From FEN-1219 sp039933105 (GTDB taxonomy: Bacteria > Pseudomonadota > Gammaproteobacteria > Steroidobacterales > Rariloculaceae): a stretch of DNA of 64,000 nucleotides. The stretch is from assembly GCA_039933105.1 (NCBI GenBank), contig JBDTOT010000017.1, positions 32,461 through 96,460 on the forward strand. The letters run 5' to 3'. The position numbers were made by a program, and so were the translations under genes. The notes beneath the pieces were generated by a model. The model did no database searches. It worked only from the letters and a program-made list of their open reading frames with translations, and was not told the origin of the DNA. Below, piece by piece: positions 1-8,826 of the stretch; positions within the stretch are counted from its first letter, which is position 1, and every line of letters begins with the position of its first letter.

Positions 1-888
1 TGGCACCTCGACTTCCTGTGGGGACTTACCGGCGTCGCGAAGCACACCACGAATGCGGGCGTCGCATTTGCCGGAGCGGCCCCGCGGAGCGAGGGCGTTC
101 GCGTCGACGGCCGGATCGAATTCCGCGGCCACCCGATGCTCGCACACTACGCAACGCTAGCCGCACGCGCTCGCGTGACGCCCAAGCTCACGATCCCCGC
201 GCCGTCGGCCTTGACCGGCCGGCCGGTGCTGCCCCCGATGGATGCCGCCGCATATCCCGAACGCGACCAGCTGTATGTCGATCTCGGTGCGGCATATCGA
301 GCGGCCGTGAACGCGTTCGCGGCCGCCGGCTGCCGCTATCTGCAGCTCGATGAAGTGTTCATCGCCATGCTGTGCGACCCCAAGTATCGGCAGAAGATGG
401 TCGCGCGCGGCGACGACCCTGATGCGCTGCTGCACGTTTACGCGGGGCTCATCAACGAAGCGATCGCCGATATCCCGGCCGACATGACGATCACGCTGCA
501 TCTGTGCCGCGGGAATTTCAAATCCACCTTCATGGGCGAAGGCAGTTACGAGGCCGTGCAGGATGTGCTGTTCAACGAGATCGGCGTGCACGGCTATTTC
601 ATGGAATACGACGACGAGCGCTCCGGCGGCTTCGAGCCGTTGCGATGGCTACCGAAGCACAAACACGTGGTGCTCGGCCTCGTGACGACCAAGAGCGGTG
701 TGCTCGAGAGTAACGATGCGCTCAGGCGGCGCATCGACGAGGCCGCGCGCTGCACCGATCTCGATCGGCTGTGCCTATCACCGCAATGCGGCTTCGCGTC
801 GACGGAGGAGGGCAACCTGCTGACGGAGGAGGAGCAGTGGGCGAAGCTCACTCGCGTCGTCGAGGTGGCGGCGCAGGTGTGGGGCTGA
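1..888 (+). CDS. MetE-like cobalamin-independent methionine synthase family protein (5' truncated)
   Basis: The reading frame is open from base 1, so the N-terminus lies outside the window; 295 residues remain. It matches the C-terminal catalytic barrel of MetE, which transfers a methyl group from a methyl-folate to homocysteine using zinc. The four expected zinc ligands are visible: His and Cys of a TLHLCRG motif, Glu of YFMEYDDE, and Cys of LSPQCGFAS. Single-domain MetE-like proteins of this kind may use other methyl donors, so the exact reaction is open. The next gene is convergent and ends 9 bases away. Confidence 0.8.
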   Translation, partial: WHLDFLWGLTGVAKHTTNAGVAFAGAAPRSEGVRVDGRIEFRGHPMLAHYATLAARARVTPKLTIPAPSALTGRPVLPPMDAAAYPERDQLYVDLGAAYRAAVNAFAAAGCRYLQLDEVFIAMLCDPKYRQKMVARGDDPDALLHVYAGLINEAIADIPADMTITLHLCRGNFKSTFMGEGSYEAVQDVLFNEIGVHGYFMEYDDERSGGFEPLRWLPKHKHVVLGLVTTKSGVLESNDALRRRIDEAARCTDLDRLCLSPQCGFASTEEGNLLTEEEQWAKLTRVVEVAAQVWG

Positions 889-897
889 CGCTTCGAG

Positions 898-1566
898 CTA
901 GGGCACGTGAGCCGTGAATAGAATGTGCGGCGTCGAGTAGCCGCGCGCGTAGCTCGTTGTCTCGTCGATGACGAAACCCGCTGCGGTGAGCGCACCCGTG
1001 AGCGCCGAGCGCGGCGCGAAGCCGATCGCACCGCTCGAGTGCGTGCGCCGCAGCAGCCGGACCATCAAGCGCTCCTGCCACAGAGCTTTCCAGACTCGCC
1101 ACGACCCGTCGTCCTCGGCTTCTTTCAGCACCAGCAAACCACCGGGACGCAGCAGTCGTCGGGCGGCCGCAAGGAATTCGCCCCAGCTTGCGGGAGCGAG
1201 CAGGTACAACACGTCGGCTACGAACACGCAGTCGAACGTGCCGGGCCGGTCGTCGACGAGCGTGTCGATCGTGCAAGCGAGCAACTCGACGCGCGGGTGG
1301 CGGCCAACCGAGGCTAGTGCCCAGCCGATTTTGCGCACGTCGGGGTCGATACCGACGACCTGCCGGTCCGGGTGGCCCTCCGCCAGCAGCGCCACGAGCG
1401 CTCCATGGCCGCACCCGACATCGAGCATGGTGTGGCCGCGAGCCCGCTCGGCCATGGCTTCGAGAGGCGCCGACGCCAGCCGGCCGCGGACGAACCAGCG
1501 CTCTTTCCACGGCAAAGTGTCGAATAGCTTCAGGCGGGGTTCAGGCATGCCGGTGCTATTATCCAT
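898..1566 (-). CDS. class I SAM-dependent methyltransferase
   Basis: A 222-residue Rossmann-fold methyltransferase. Motif I is DVGCGHG, followed by an acidic residue in VGIDPD that should bind the SAM ribose, and a post-I stretch ending in RPGGLLVLKEAEDDGSW. The ATG at 1566 gives MDNSTG; an internal ATG at 1548 gives MPEPRL, and neither has a strong Shine-Dalgarno, so the start is uncertain. Longer in-frame extensions are Arg/Ser-rich and unlikely to be translated. It is divergent from the glycosyltransferase at 1667, leaving about 100 bases for both promoters. The substrate cannot be told. Confidence 0.75.
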   Translation of the reverse strand: MDNSTGMPEPRLKLFDTLPWKERWFVRGRLASAPLEAMAERARGHTMLDVGCGHGALVALLAEGHPDRQVVGIDPDVRKIGWALASVGRHPRVELLACTIDTLVDDRPGTFDCVFVADVLYLLAPASWGEFLAAARRLLRPGGLLVLKEAEDDGSWRVWKALWQERLMVRLLRRTHSSGAIGFAPRSALTGALTAAGFVIDETTSYARGYSTPHILFTAHVP

Positions 1567-1666
1567 ACTCGGTGTGTGACAGTAGTCTGAAATCTCTCGA
1601 GGTGAGCGGGAACGCGCGCGCCGAGAGATCGTCAAACGCCAGGGCGTGCAAGCGCAAGGGCCCGCA

Positions 1667-2656
1667 ATGATTTCCATCGTCGTACCGGCGTACAACGAAG
1701 AACGTAACCTCGACGTCCTACATCTGCGCGTCAGCGAGATCATGGACGGCGCGGTGGGGCGTGACGACTGGGAGTTCGTGTTCGTCGACGACGGCAGTAG
1801 TGACGGCACCTGGCAGGCCATCGACGCGCTCAACAAGAGCGACGTGCGCGTACGCGGTGTTCGCCTATCGCGCAACTTCGGGCACCAGAGCGCACTGATG
1901 GCGGGTCTCGCGGCCGCGCGTGGCCAGGCCGTCGTCATGATGGACGCCGACATGCAGCATCCGCCCGAATTGCTGCCGCAGCTCGTGGCGAAATGGCGCG
2001 AGGGCTTCCAGATAGTGCATGCGGTGCGGCGCGATCCGCCGAACCTGTCATGGTTCAAGCGAGTTACTTCGCGCGCGTACTACAAGATGTTCGCCTTCTT
2101 GAGCGGCGTGGAGATCGAGCCTGGCGCGGCCGACTTCAGGTTGCTCGACCGGCAGGTGCTCGACGAGATCCTGCAGTTCGAGGAAGAAGGCCTGTTCCTG
2201 CGCGGCATCGTGCATTGGGTGGGCTACGCGACGGCCAGCGTGCCGTTCGACTGCGGTGAGCGCTATGCCGGGTCGAGCAAATACAACCTAATGAAAATGC
2301 TGCAGCTCGGCTGGCACGGAGTCAGCGCGTTCTCACTCGTGCCGCTACGCATCGGTATCGTGATCGGACTGTTCTCCTCGTCGATTGCCTTCCTCGGCGT
2401 CTGCTACGCGATCCTCGGCAAGTGGCTCGACAAAGAGGCGATTCCCGGCTGGGCGTCCTCGGTGGCCATCTCGTCGTTTCTGTTCGGCGTGCTGTTCGTG
2501 TTCTTGGCGGTGCTCGCGGAGTACGTAGGCCGCATTGCGGTCGAGATACGCCGGCGCCCGCGTTTCCTGGTCCGCGAGACCACGCGCACGGCGGTCGCCA
2601 CGAGCGATAGGCGTGCACGCCGTGGCGCCGTCGTCGACTTCCGTGCCGAGACCTGA
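1667..2656 (+). CDS. GtrB/DPMS-type glycosyltransferase family 2 with C-terminal membrane anchor
   Basis: 329 residues. The GT-A domain starts at once with SIVVPAYNEERN; DDGSSDGT (41-48) and DADMQHP (93-99) are the nucleotide-sugar and metal site. Two hydrophobic helices near residues 225-290 anchor the C-terminus in the inner membrane. This is the build of dolichyl/undecaprenyl-phosphate sugar synthases such as GtrB, which charge a polyprenyl phosphate with a single sugar on the cytoplasmic face. It is followed after 9 bases by a GtrA-like gene, the usual partner. I chose ATG 1667 rather than GTG 1646 because the family begins right before the first beta strand. Confidence 0.85.
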   Translation: MISIVVPAYNEERNLDVLHLRVSEIMDGAVGRDDWEFVFVDDGSSDGTWQAIDALNKSDVRVRGVRLSRNFGHQSALMAGLAAARGQAVVMMDADMQHPPELLPQLVAKWREGFQIVHAVRRDPPNLSWFKRVTSRAYYKMFAFLSGVEIEPGAADFRLLDRQVLDEILQFEEEGLFLRGIVHWVGYATASVPFDCGERYAGSSKYNLMKMLQLGWHGVSAFSLVPLRIGIVIGLFSSSIAFLGVCYAILGKWLDKEAIPGWASSVAISSFLFGVLFVFLAVLAEYVGRIAVEIRRRPRFLVRETTRTAVATSDRRARRGAVVDFRAET

Positions 2657-2665
2657 GAGCCGCGC

Positions 2666-3151
2666 ATGGCCGACGTCGACATGCAGCATCCTGCGCCGCG
2701 TTTTGCGATTGTCGGTTGCACGAACTTCGTCGTAAGCCTCACGGCGTTCTACCTCTGCTACCACTACTTGCCGCTCGACCGGATCGTCACGGCGTTGCAT
2801 CTGCCGACCGCGAGCGCGGCGAGCGATGGCGTCGGCGCGGAGGGCGCTGTGGCGAACGTGCTCGCATACTTCGCGGGAATGTTGAATAGCTTCTGGCTCA
2901 ACCGCGTCTGGGCGTTTCGCGCCACCGAAGGCGGCATCGTCGGCCAGGGCGTTCGCTTCGTGGTTGTGAACTCCGTGAGCCTCGTGCTCGGCACGGCGAT
3001 TGTGTTCGTGCTCGTCGATCGGTTGAAGTTCCACGAGCTCGCGGTGTGGGTGCCGTTGGCTGGACTCATCACGGTCACGAACTATCTCGGCTTCCAGTAC
3101 TGGGCATTCGCGAAACAGGCGATTCCCGACGTGGCGGTGAGACGCGCATGA
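2666..3151 (+). CDS. GtrA-like small membrane protein (polyprenyl-sugar flippase family)
   Basis: 161 residues with about four membrane helices (roughly 12-33, 62-82, 98-118 and 127-147) and the family-type FWLNRVWAF motif between helices 2 and 3. GtrA proteins are thought to move a lipid-linked sugar across the inner membrane for transfer to envelope polysaccharide. A small insertion with VGAEGAVANV sits before helix 2. The gene lies directly after the GtrB-like transferase and overlaps the next gene through ATGA at 3148-3151, indicating one transcript. Confidence 0.85.
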   Translation: MADVDMQHPAPRFAIVGCTNFVVSLTAFYLCYHYLPLDRIVTALHLPTASAASDGVGAEGAVANVLAYFAGMLNSFWLNRVWAFRATEGGIVGQGVRFVVVNSVSLVLGTAIVFVLVDRLKFHELAVWVPLAGLITVTNYLGFQYWAFAKQAIPDVAVRRA

Positions 3152-3990
3152 ACGAAGCGCTGCGATTAATCGTCAACGCCGACGACTTCGGTATGACCGA
3201 AGCCGTGAACCAGGGCATCGTCGAGGCGCACGACAGCGGCATCGTGACGTCCGCGTCGGTGATGGCCACAGGCAGTGCGTTCGAGCATGCCGTGGCGCTT
3301 GCGAAGACGCGGCCCGAGCTCGCCGTCGGCGTGCATTTGACGCTGACCGAGCAGCGCCCGCTGACCGGCAGCGCTGCTCAAAGCCTCGTGGGCGCGGATG
3401 GCCGCTTCGCGCCGCATCTCGTGCAGTTCGCGGGCTGGCACATGCGCGGCAAGGTGGCGCTCGCACAGGTGCGCGCCGAGCTCGATGCCCAGATTCGCAA
3501 GGTGCGCGATGCCGGCATCGCAGTAAGTCACCTCGACGGTCATCAGCATGTGCATGTGCTGCCCGGCATCGCCGCCGTCGTCGCCGAGCTGGCGGCGGCG
3601 TACGGCATCCGCGCAGTGCGTTTTCCGACGGAGCGTGTGCGCGCGTACATGTTGCGCAATCTCGGCAACGCGCGCCGGCTGGCGGAGCAGGTCGTGCTCG
3701 GTGCCGTCTGCGCGGTGTCGCCGCTGCGTGCATTGCGGCGCAGCGACTCATTCGTCGGTTTTTACTATGGCGGCCGGCTCGACGAAGCCAATCTCGCGAC
3801 GGTGCTCGGGCGGTTACCCGCGCGTGGTACCGTCGAGTTGATGTGCCATCCGGGCGGCGACGATTCGCGTGCCGCTGAGGGCTACTGGCAGTACTCGTGG
3901 GCCGCAGAACGAGCCGCCCTCACGAGCCCACGAATCCGCGCGTTGCTTGCGTCGCGCGGCGCACAGCTCGTATCGCATCGCGATTCCTAA
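3148..3990 (+). CDS. ChbG/HpnK-family (YdjC-like) polysaccharide or lipid-sugar deacetylase
   Basis: 280 residues. The metal-site aspartates are in VNADDFG (Asp12/Asp13), a histidine in GVHLTL (His63), further histidines in HLDGHQHVH (128-136) and a late CHPGG. The family removes acetyl groups from N-acetylated sugars such as chito-oligosaccharides (ChbG) or hopanoid glucosaminyl groups (HpnK). Translational coupling to the GtrA-like gene (ATGA overlap) suggests it deacetylates the sugar handled by this cassette. No hopanoid synthesis gene lies in the window, so a strict HpnK role is unproven. Confidence 0.82.
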   Translation: MNEALRLIVNADDFGMTEAVNQGIVEAHDSGIVTSASVMATGSAFEHAVALAKTRPELAVGVHLTLTEQRPLTGSAAQSLVGADGRFAPHLVQFAGWHMRGKVALAQVRAELDAQIRKVRDAGIAVSHLDGHQHVHVLPGIAAVVAELAAAYGIRAVRFPTERVRAYMLRNLGNARRLAEQVVLGAVCAVSPLRALRRSDSFVGFYYGGRLDEANLATVLGRLPARGTVELMCHPGGDDSRAAEGYWQYSWAAERAALTSPRIRALLASRGAQLVSHRDS

Positions 3991-3999
3991 AGGGGCGCC

Positions 4000-4713
4000 G
4001 TGGAAGAAGCTGAGTTCGACAAGTTCGCTGCCGAGTACCGTACGCTGCACGCCGAAAGCATCAAAGCCTCGGGCGAGAGCCCCGAGTACTTCGCGGAGTA
4101 CAAGATCATCGACGTGGCCGCGGAGCTCGCACGCGCGCGCGACGGCGCTGTCGATCGCGCCGCGGTGCTCGATTTCGGCGCCGGCGTCGGGTACTCGGTG
4201 CCGTTCTTCGGGCGCCACATGTCGCGCGCCCGCGTGACCTGCCTCGATGTGTCGCAGAAGAGTCTCGACATCGGCGCGGCCAGGCACGGCGGTGTCGCGG
4301 ATTTTCGCCACTTCGACGGTAAGCGCATCCCGTATGCAGATAGCACGTTCGATGTCGCGCTTGCGTCCTGCGTGTTTCACCACATTCCGCACTCCGAGCA
4401 CGTGGCGTTGCTGGCCGAGATCCGGCGGGTGCTCACGCCCAACGGCCAGCTGTTCGTTTTTGAGCACAATCCATTGAATCCGTTAACGCGCCACGCGGTG
4501 AACACCTGTATCTTCGACGAGCATGCCGTGCTCATCGGCGCGCCGACCATGCGCCGACGGTCCCTGGCCGCGGGTTTTGCAGCCGCGGACGTGCGTTACC
4601 GGATCTTCTTTCCGCACTGGGCGCGTGGTTTGCGGCCGACCGAGAAGTGGCTCACTTGGCTACCGCTCGGCGCGCAGTACTATGTGCGGGCGACAAAGGC
4701 TTTGGGGGGTTGA
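4000..4713 (+). CDS. class I SAM-dependent methyltransferase of the glycan cassette
   Basis: 237 residues from a GTG preceded by AAGGGG. Motif I is DFGAGVG (58-64), with the acidic Asp in TCLDVSQ and a Methyltransf_11-type CVFHHIPH segment. The C-terminal part (PHWARGLRPTEKWL) is typical of small-molecule methyltransferases found in polysaccharide clusters. It lies 9 bases after the deacetylase gene and its TGA overlaps the next ATG (4711-4715). Modification of the sugar or lipid intermediate is inferred from context only. Confidence 0.78.
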   Translation: MEEAEFDKFAAEYRTLHAESIKASGESPEYFAEYKIIDVAAELARARDGAVDRAAVLDFGAGVGYSVPFFGRHMSRARVTCLDVSQKSLDIGAARHGGVADFRHFDGKRIPYADSTFDVALASCVFHHIPHSEHVALLAEIRRVLTPNGQLFVFEHNPLNPLTRHAVNTCIFDEHAVLIGAPTMRRRSLAAGFAAADVRYRIFFPHWARGLRPTEKWLTWLPLGAQYYVRATKALGG

Positions 4714-6233
4714 TGCGGGCGTTGATTTTCGCCGCCGTGCTGGCCTTGCTACCGGTGGCGGTGTACTGGCAAACCGCAACTCACGAGTACGGGTTCCGTG
4801 ACGATTACGCGCATCTGCGCGAATCGCACGAAGAGCCTTCGAAGCTCGTTGCCCTGACTTCGTCCAACGGCCGGCCGGTTTATGGCGCGGTGCTCGTTGC
4901 GTCGTTGCAGGGTGTGGACGACGTGCGGGACCTCGTGCGGCTGCGTTTCATCAGCGTCACGTTGCTATCTGCGGTTGGGCTCGTGCTCTGGGCGTTTCTG
5001 CGCCGCTACGGTTGGGGCGATCTCGAAGCTGCAGCGATCGGCGTCGGAGTCGCCTTGTTGCCCGGCGCGCAGGTGGTCGTCGGTTGGGCCATCGCCTGGC
5101 CCATAGCCCTCGGTCTCTTGGCTGCATTGCTCGGCTTCTGGCTCGTCGAAGCGCACCTTAGTAGAAGCGGTACGCGGCGCGTCGCCGGCGTGCTCGCGGG
5201 TGCGGCGCTCTATCTCATCGCGGGCCTCACTTATCAGACGAGCGCGTTGTTCGCAATCGTGCCGCTCGCGGCGCTGCTGCTCGTGCGCGAGGACGAACGG
5301 CCCTTGGGTCACGCGCGCTGGGTCGTCACGCACATCGGCGTATTGTTTGTGAGCCTCGTAGTTGGCTTGCTGGCCATGGACGTGGTCTTCAGCGAAAGCC
5401 TGGTGCCGGCGGCCGCGCGCATGCGCATCGAGCCGCATCCGTTCTTGAAGCTCTTGTGGTTCGTACGCAATCCCCTGCCGAACGCGCTGGGGTTGTTCGA
5501 GCTGCGCGACGGGGCCGCGACGCAGCTGTCGTTCTGGATTGTCACCACGATGTTCGGCGCTATCATGACGCTTGGCCTTTTTTACGGTGGAAATGGCCGC
5601 TTGCAAAAGCTGCGTTGGCTGTTTTGTCTACTCGCGCTGCCGTTCGTTGCGCACAGCGTGAGTCTCGCAGCTAGCTCGCAGGCGATCGGTTATCGCACGC
5701 TGTTGCCGCTGTCGGGCCTGTTCCTGGTGCTGTTGGTGTTCGCGATGCGCGCCGTAGGGCGAGCGGGTAGCGTCCGCCCGGCCACGCAGGCTACTGCGCT
5801 AGGCGTGCTCGTGTTCTCCGCGGCGGTGCTCGCGCACCACAATTCATACACGTTGATCGCGGAGCCGCAGGGTCGGGAGTGGCAGCTATTCCACGCGGCC
5901 GCGGCGCAACTACGGCTCGCGCCGGACACCGACGTCTATATCGTCCGGCCCACGGTCGACGATCGCTCGACGGAGGAGCTGTACGACGACGAGTTCGGTT
6001 CGCTATCTTCCGACGCGGACTGGGCAGCCAAGGAGATGTTCAAGACGGCGCTGCGAGAGCGATTCCCCGCGACCGTCGCGGACGGCAGGTCGTATCGGCT
6101 CGAGACCGGTTGGCTGCCGCCGACGCAGCCCGGGAATTACGACCTCGTGCTCGACGTGCGCCGCCTGAAGAACGAAGGCGATCGCACGGTGGCTGCGGCC
6201 ATGGGCCAAGAACCTACTGCTTTGCGACGCTGA
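4713..6233 (+). CDS. polytopic membrane protein, probable GT-C-fold glycosyltransferase (GtrC-like role)
   Basis: 506 residues. The ATG overlaps the previous stop (TGATG). A first membrane helix is followed by an acidic FRDDYAH motif in the first periplasmic loop, which resembles the DD site of GT-C transferases that use polyprenyl-phosphate sugars. About nine to ten further hydrophobic segments follow, then a soluble C-terminal tail of about 130 residues. With GtrA- and GtrB-like partners upstream, the natural guess is the final periplasmic transferase. There is no obvious close family, so this is inference. Its last 20 bases overlap the convergent aldehyde dehydrogenase gene. Confidence 0.65.
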   Translation: MRALIFAAVLALLPVAVYWQTATHEYGFRDDYAHLRESHEEPSKLVALTSSNGRPVYGAVLVASLQGVDDVRDLVRLRFISVTLLSAVGLVLWAFLRRYGWGDLEAAAIGVGVALLPGAQVVVGWAIAWPIALGLLAALLGFWLVEAHLSRSGTRRVAGVLAGAALYLIAGLTYQTSALFAIVPLAALLLVREDERPLGHARWVVTHIGVLFVSLVVGLLAMDVVFSESLVPAAARMRIEPHPFLKLLWFVRNPLPNALGLFELRDGAATQLSFWIVTTMFGAIMTLGLFYGGNGRLQKLRWLFCLLALPFVAHSVSLAASSQAIGYRTLLPLSGLFLVLLVFAMRAVGRAGSVRPATQATALGVLVFSAAVLAHHNSYTLIAEPQGREWQLFHAAAAQLRLAPDTDVYIVRPTVDDRSTEELYDDEFGSLSSDADWAAKEMFKTALRERFPATVADGRSYRLETGWLPPTQPGNYDLVLDVRRLKNEGDRTVAAAMGQEPTALRR

Positions 6234-7653
6234 CGACCTCGGGCTCCATGTAGCTCTTGAGGCCGAGCGACGAATACGCGCGACCGAGCCCGGATTCCTT
6301 GGCGCCGCCGAACGGTACGAATGCCGACGTTGCGCGGTGCTGGTTGACCCACGCGGTGCCCACTTCCAGCCGCGCCGCAATCTCCGCGCCGCGTTGCGTG
6401 TCCTTGGCCCACACCGAGCCGCTCAAACCGTAGCGCGTGTCGTTGGCGCGGCGCAGCGCGTCCTCGACGTCGCTGAACTTCATGATCGGCACGATCGGAC
6501 CGAACTGCTCCTCTTGGACGAGGCGGCTCGATTCGTCGATATCGGTCACGAGCGTCGGCGGCAGGAAGTAGCCGGGCCCTTGAGGAATTTCGCCACCGGT
6601 CAGGAATTTCGCGCCGGATTTCTTCGTGTCGTCGATGAGGGCGACGACCTTGTCGTACTGCATCTTGTTCTGCAGCGGACCCAAGTCCGTGCTGGGGTCG
6701 AGGCCATTACCGATTTTTGTCTTCTTCGCCTCGGCGACGAGTGCGGCGCACAGCTCGTCGTAGATGCTCTCGTGCGCATAGATGCGTTTGATGGCCATGC
6801 AGACTTGGCCGCTGTTCACGAACGACGCGAAGAACACTTTCTTTGCGATCGCTTTCGGGTCGACGTCGTCCAAGATGATGGCCGGGTCGTTGCCGCCGAG
6901 CTCGAGCGTGACTCGTTTCATCGTAGCGGCTGCGCTTGCCAGCACCTTCTTGCCGGTGGCGACAGAGCCAGTGAACGAGATCTTGTCTACCCCCGAGTGC
7001 TCGGTCATCCACGCGCCGAGCTCGTCGCCCCCGGCGATCACGTTGACCACTCCAGGTGGAAACACGTCCTTCAGCAGCTCCGCGACCTTGAGCGTGGTGA
7101 GCGGCGTGTACGGCGACGGCTTCAACACCACGGTGTTGCCCGTGTACAGAGCTGAAACGAGCGGGCCGAGCGCGAGGCTAATCGGTGCGTTCCATGGCGT
7201 GATGATGCCGACGACCCCCAGAGGCCGGTAACGCAACTCGATGTGACTGTGCTTGTCGTCGACGAGCACCTCGGTCGGGATCTCGATGCCGACCATGCCA
7301 TCCGATTGCGCCGTGCCACGATCGATCTCGGCCGCCGACTGCGCCAGCGGCTTGCCCTGTTCGCGAGTCAGCAGCTCGGCGAGCTCGGCTTGATGCGCGC
7401 GCAAGACCTCAGAGCTTTTCTTCACGAGCGCTGCGCGCTCGGAAAATGATTTAGCACGCCACGCGCCAAATGCCGCGCGTGCGGCCTTCACTGCGCGGTC
7501 GAGCTGTGACCGATTCGCTGCGGGGCAGCGGGCGAAGACCTCGCCCAGCGCCGGATTGATGACGTCGAGCGCGAGCTCGCTTTGCTCGAGCTTGCCGTCG
7601 ATCAGCAAAGAAAAATCCGTTCGTAACGTCATGCTCTCTGCGCGTTGCGCCAT
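6214..7653 (-). CDS. NAD(P)-dependent aldehyde dehydrogenase
   Basis: 479 residues, full length for the family. TPWNAP and Lys178 (LKPSPYTP) build the cofactor site, Glu251 in ELGGNDP is the general base, and Cys285 in NSGQVCMA is the nucleophile. The ATG at 7653 follows a good AGGAGG eight bases upstream; a second ATG at 7632 is less well placed. It is divergent from ligC, so it may oxidise an aldehyde of aromatic catabolism (for example vanillin- or hydroxybenzaldehyde-like), but the sequence does not fix the substrate. Confidence 0.85.
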   Translation of the reverse strand: MAQRAESMTLRTDFSLLIDGKLEQSELALDVINPALGEVFARCPAANRSQLDRAVKAARAAFGAWRAKSFSERAALVKKSSEVLRAHQAELAELLTREQGKPLAQSAAEIDRGTAQSDGMVGIEIPTEVLVDDKHSHIELRYRPLGVVGIITPWNAPISLALGPLVSALYTGNTVVLKPSPYTPLTTLKVAELLKDVFPPGVVNVIAGGDELGAWMTEHSGVDKISFTGSVATGKKVLASAAATMKRVTLELGGNDPAIILDDVDPKAIAKKVFFASFVNSGQVCMAIKRIYAHESIYDELCAALVAEAKKTKIGNGLDPSTDLGPLQNKMQYDKVVALIDDTKKSGAKFLTGGEIPQGPGYFLPPTLVTDIDESSRLVQEEQFGPIVPIMKFSDVEDALRRANDTRYGLSGSVWAKDTQRGAEIAARLEVGTAWVNQHRATSAFVPFGGAKESGLGRAYSSLGLKSYMEPEVVSVAKQ

Positions 7654-7881
7654 GGTAGGTGCCTCCTGCCAGCTCGTTTTCGCTACGCTGCCAGCGGCAG
7701 CGAGCGGTGTCGGTCAGCGGGTTCGCGGCCTAAAGCCGCTGTGCTAACCTTGATTGCTCGAAATAATACACGAACGAGCTCGAAGCGAACTTCCCGGTCC
7801 TGGAACCAACACTGGCTCGATGCCGAATCGGCGCGGCCAGACGGATCGGATTTCGAACCGGCAATCAAACGGAGAGTGGCA
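7654..7881. promoter_or_regulatory. divergent intergenic region between aldehyde dehydrogenase and ligC
   Basis: 228 bases without a coding gene separate two divergent starts, so both promoters should lie here. The middle is AT-richer than its surroundings (around AAATAATACACG near 7760). I could not assign a clear operator or a convincing -35/-10 pair. No regulator gene is adjacent. Confidence 0.4.
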
Positions 7882-8826
7882 ATGAAGATCGTAATGGTCG
7901 GTCAGGGCGCTTTTGGCCGCAAACACCTCGATGGACTCAAGAACATTGCCGGCGTCGAGGTCGCGAGCCTCGTCGGCGGCAGTAAAGAGTCGACGGCTGA
8001 GGTTGCGAAACAGTACGGTATTCCACACTCCACGACGAACCTGGCCGAGGCGCTGGCGCTGCCCGGAGTGGACGCTGCGATCCTGACATCGCCGACGCAG
8101 GTGCATGCGGCGCAGGCGGAGCAGGTCATGAAGGCCGGCAAGCACGTCGAGATCGAGATCCCGATCGCCGATTCGCTGGCCGATGCACAGCGCATCCTCG
8201 CGACGCAGAAGGCCACGGGCAAAATTGCGATGGCAGGTCACACGCGGCGCTTCAATCCGTCGCATCAATGGGTTCACAAACGCATCCAAGCCGGCGAGCT
8301 GAAGCTTCAGCAGCTTGTGGTGCAGACATTCTTCTTCCGGCGCACGAACATGAACCTCGAGGGTAAGCCGCGCAGCTGGACCGACCATTTGCTGTGGCAC
8401 CACGCGTGTCACACGGTCGACCTGTTTCAGCATCAGACTGGCGAGACGGCTTCAGTGGTGCACATGCTGCAAGGTCCTCTGCATCCCGATCTCAAGATCG
8501 CGATGGACATGAGCATCAGCATGCGCACGCCCGGAGGCGCTGTTTGCACGCTGTCGTTGTCATTCAACAACGATGGTCCGCAGGGCACGTTCTTTCGCTA
8601 CATCTGCGACAACGGCACGTACGTCGCGCGTTACGACGACTTATTCGACGGCAAGGACCAGAAGATCGACCTGTCGAAAGTCGATGTCTCGATGAACGGC
8701 ATCGAATTGCAGGACCGCGAGTTCGTCGCCGCCATCCGCGAGGGCCGCGAGCCGCGTTCGAGCGTGGTACAGGTGCTGCCGGCGATGGAGACGCTCGATC
8801 GGCTGGAGAAAAGCCTCAATGCGTGA
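7882..8826 (+). CDS. ligC: 4-carboxy-2-hydroxymuconate-6-semialdehyde dehydrogenase
   Basis: 314 residues of the Gfo/Idh/MocA fold. The Rossmann motif is GQGAFG, and GHTRRFNPSHQ, SWTDHLLWHHACHTVDL and FRYICDNGTY strongly recall LigC/PmdC. The enzyme oxidises the hemiacetal of 4-carboxy-2-hydroxymuconate-6-semialdehyde (CHMS) to 2-pyrone-4,6-dicarboxylate with NAD(P). The ATG at 7882 follows GGAGAG; upstream in-frame sequence looks non-coding. The next gene (ligI) starts inside its last 8 bases, so product and next enzyme are co-translated. Confidence 0.9.
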   Translation: MKIVMVGQGAFGRKHLDGLKNIAGVEVASLVGGSKESTAEVAKQYGIPHSTTNLAEALALPGVDAAILTSPTQVHAAQAEQVMKAGKHVEIEIPIADSLADAQRILATQKATGKIAMAGHTRRFNPSHQWVHKRIQAGELKLQQLVVQTFFFRRTNMNLEGKPRSWTDHLLWHHACHTVDLFQHQTGETASVVHMLQGPLHPDLKIAMDMSISMRTPGGAVCTLSLSFNNDGPQGTFFRYICDNGTYVARYDDLFDGKDQKIDLSKVDVSMNGIELQDREFVAAIREGREPRSSVVQVLPAMETLDRLEKSLNA

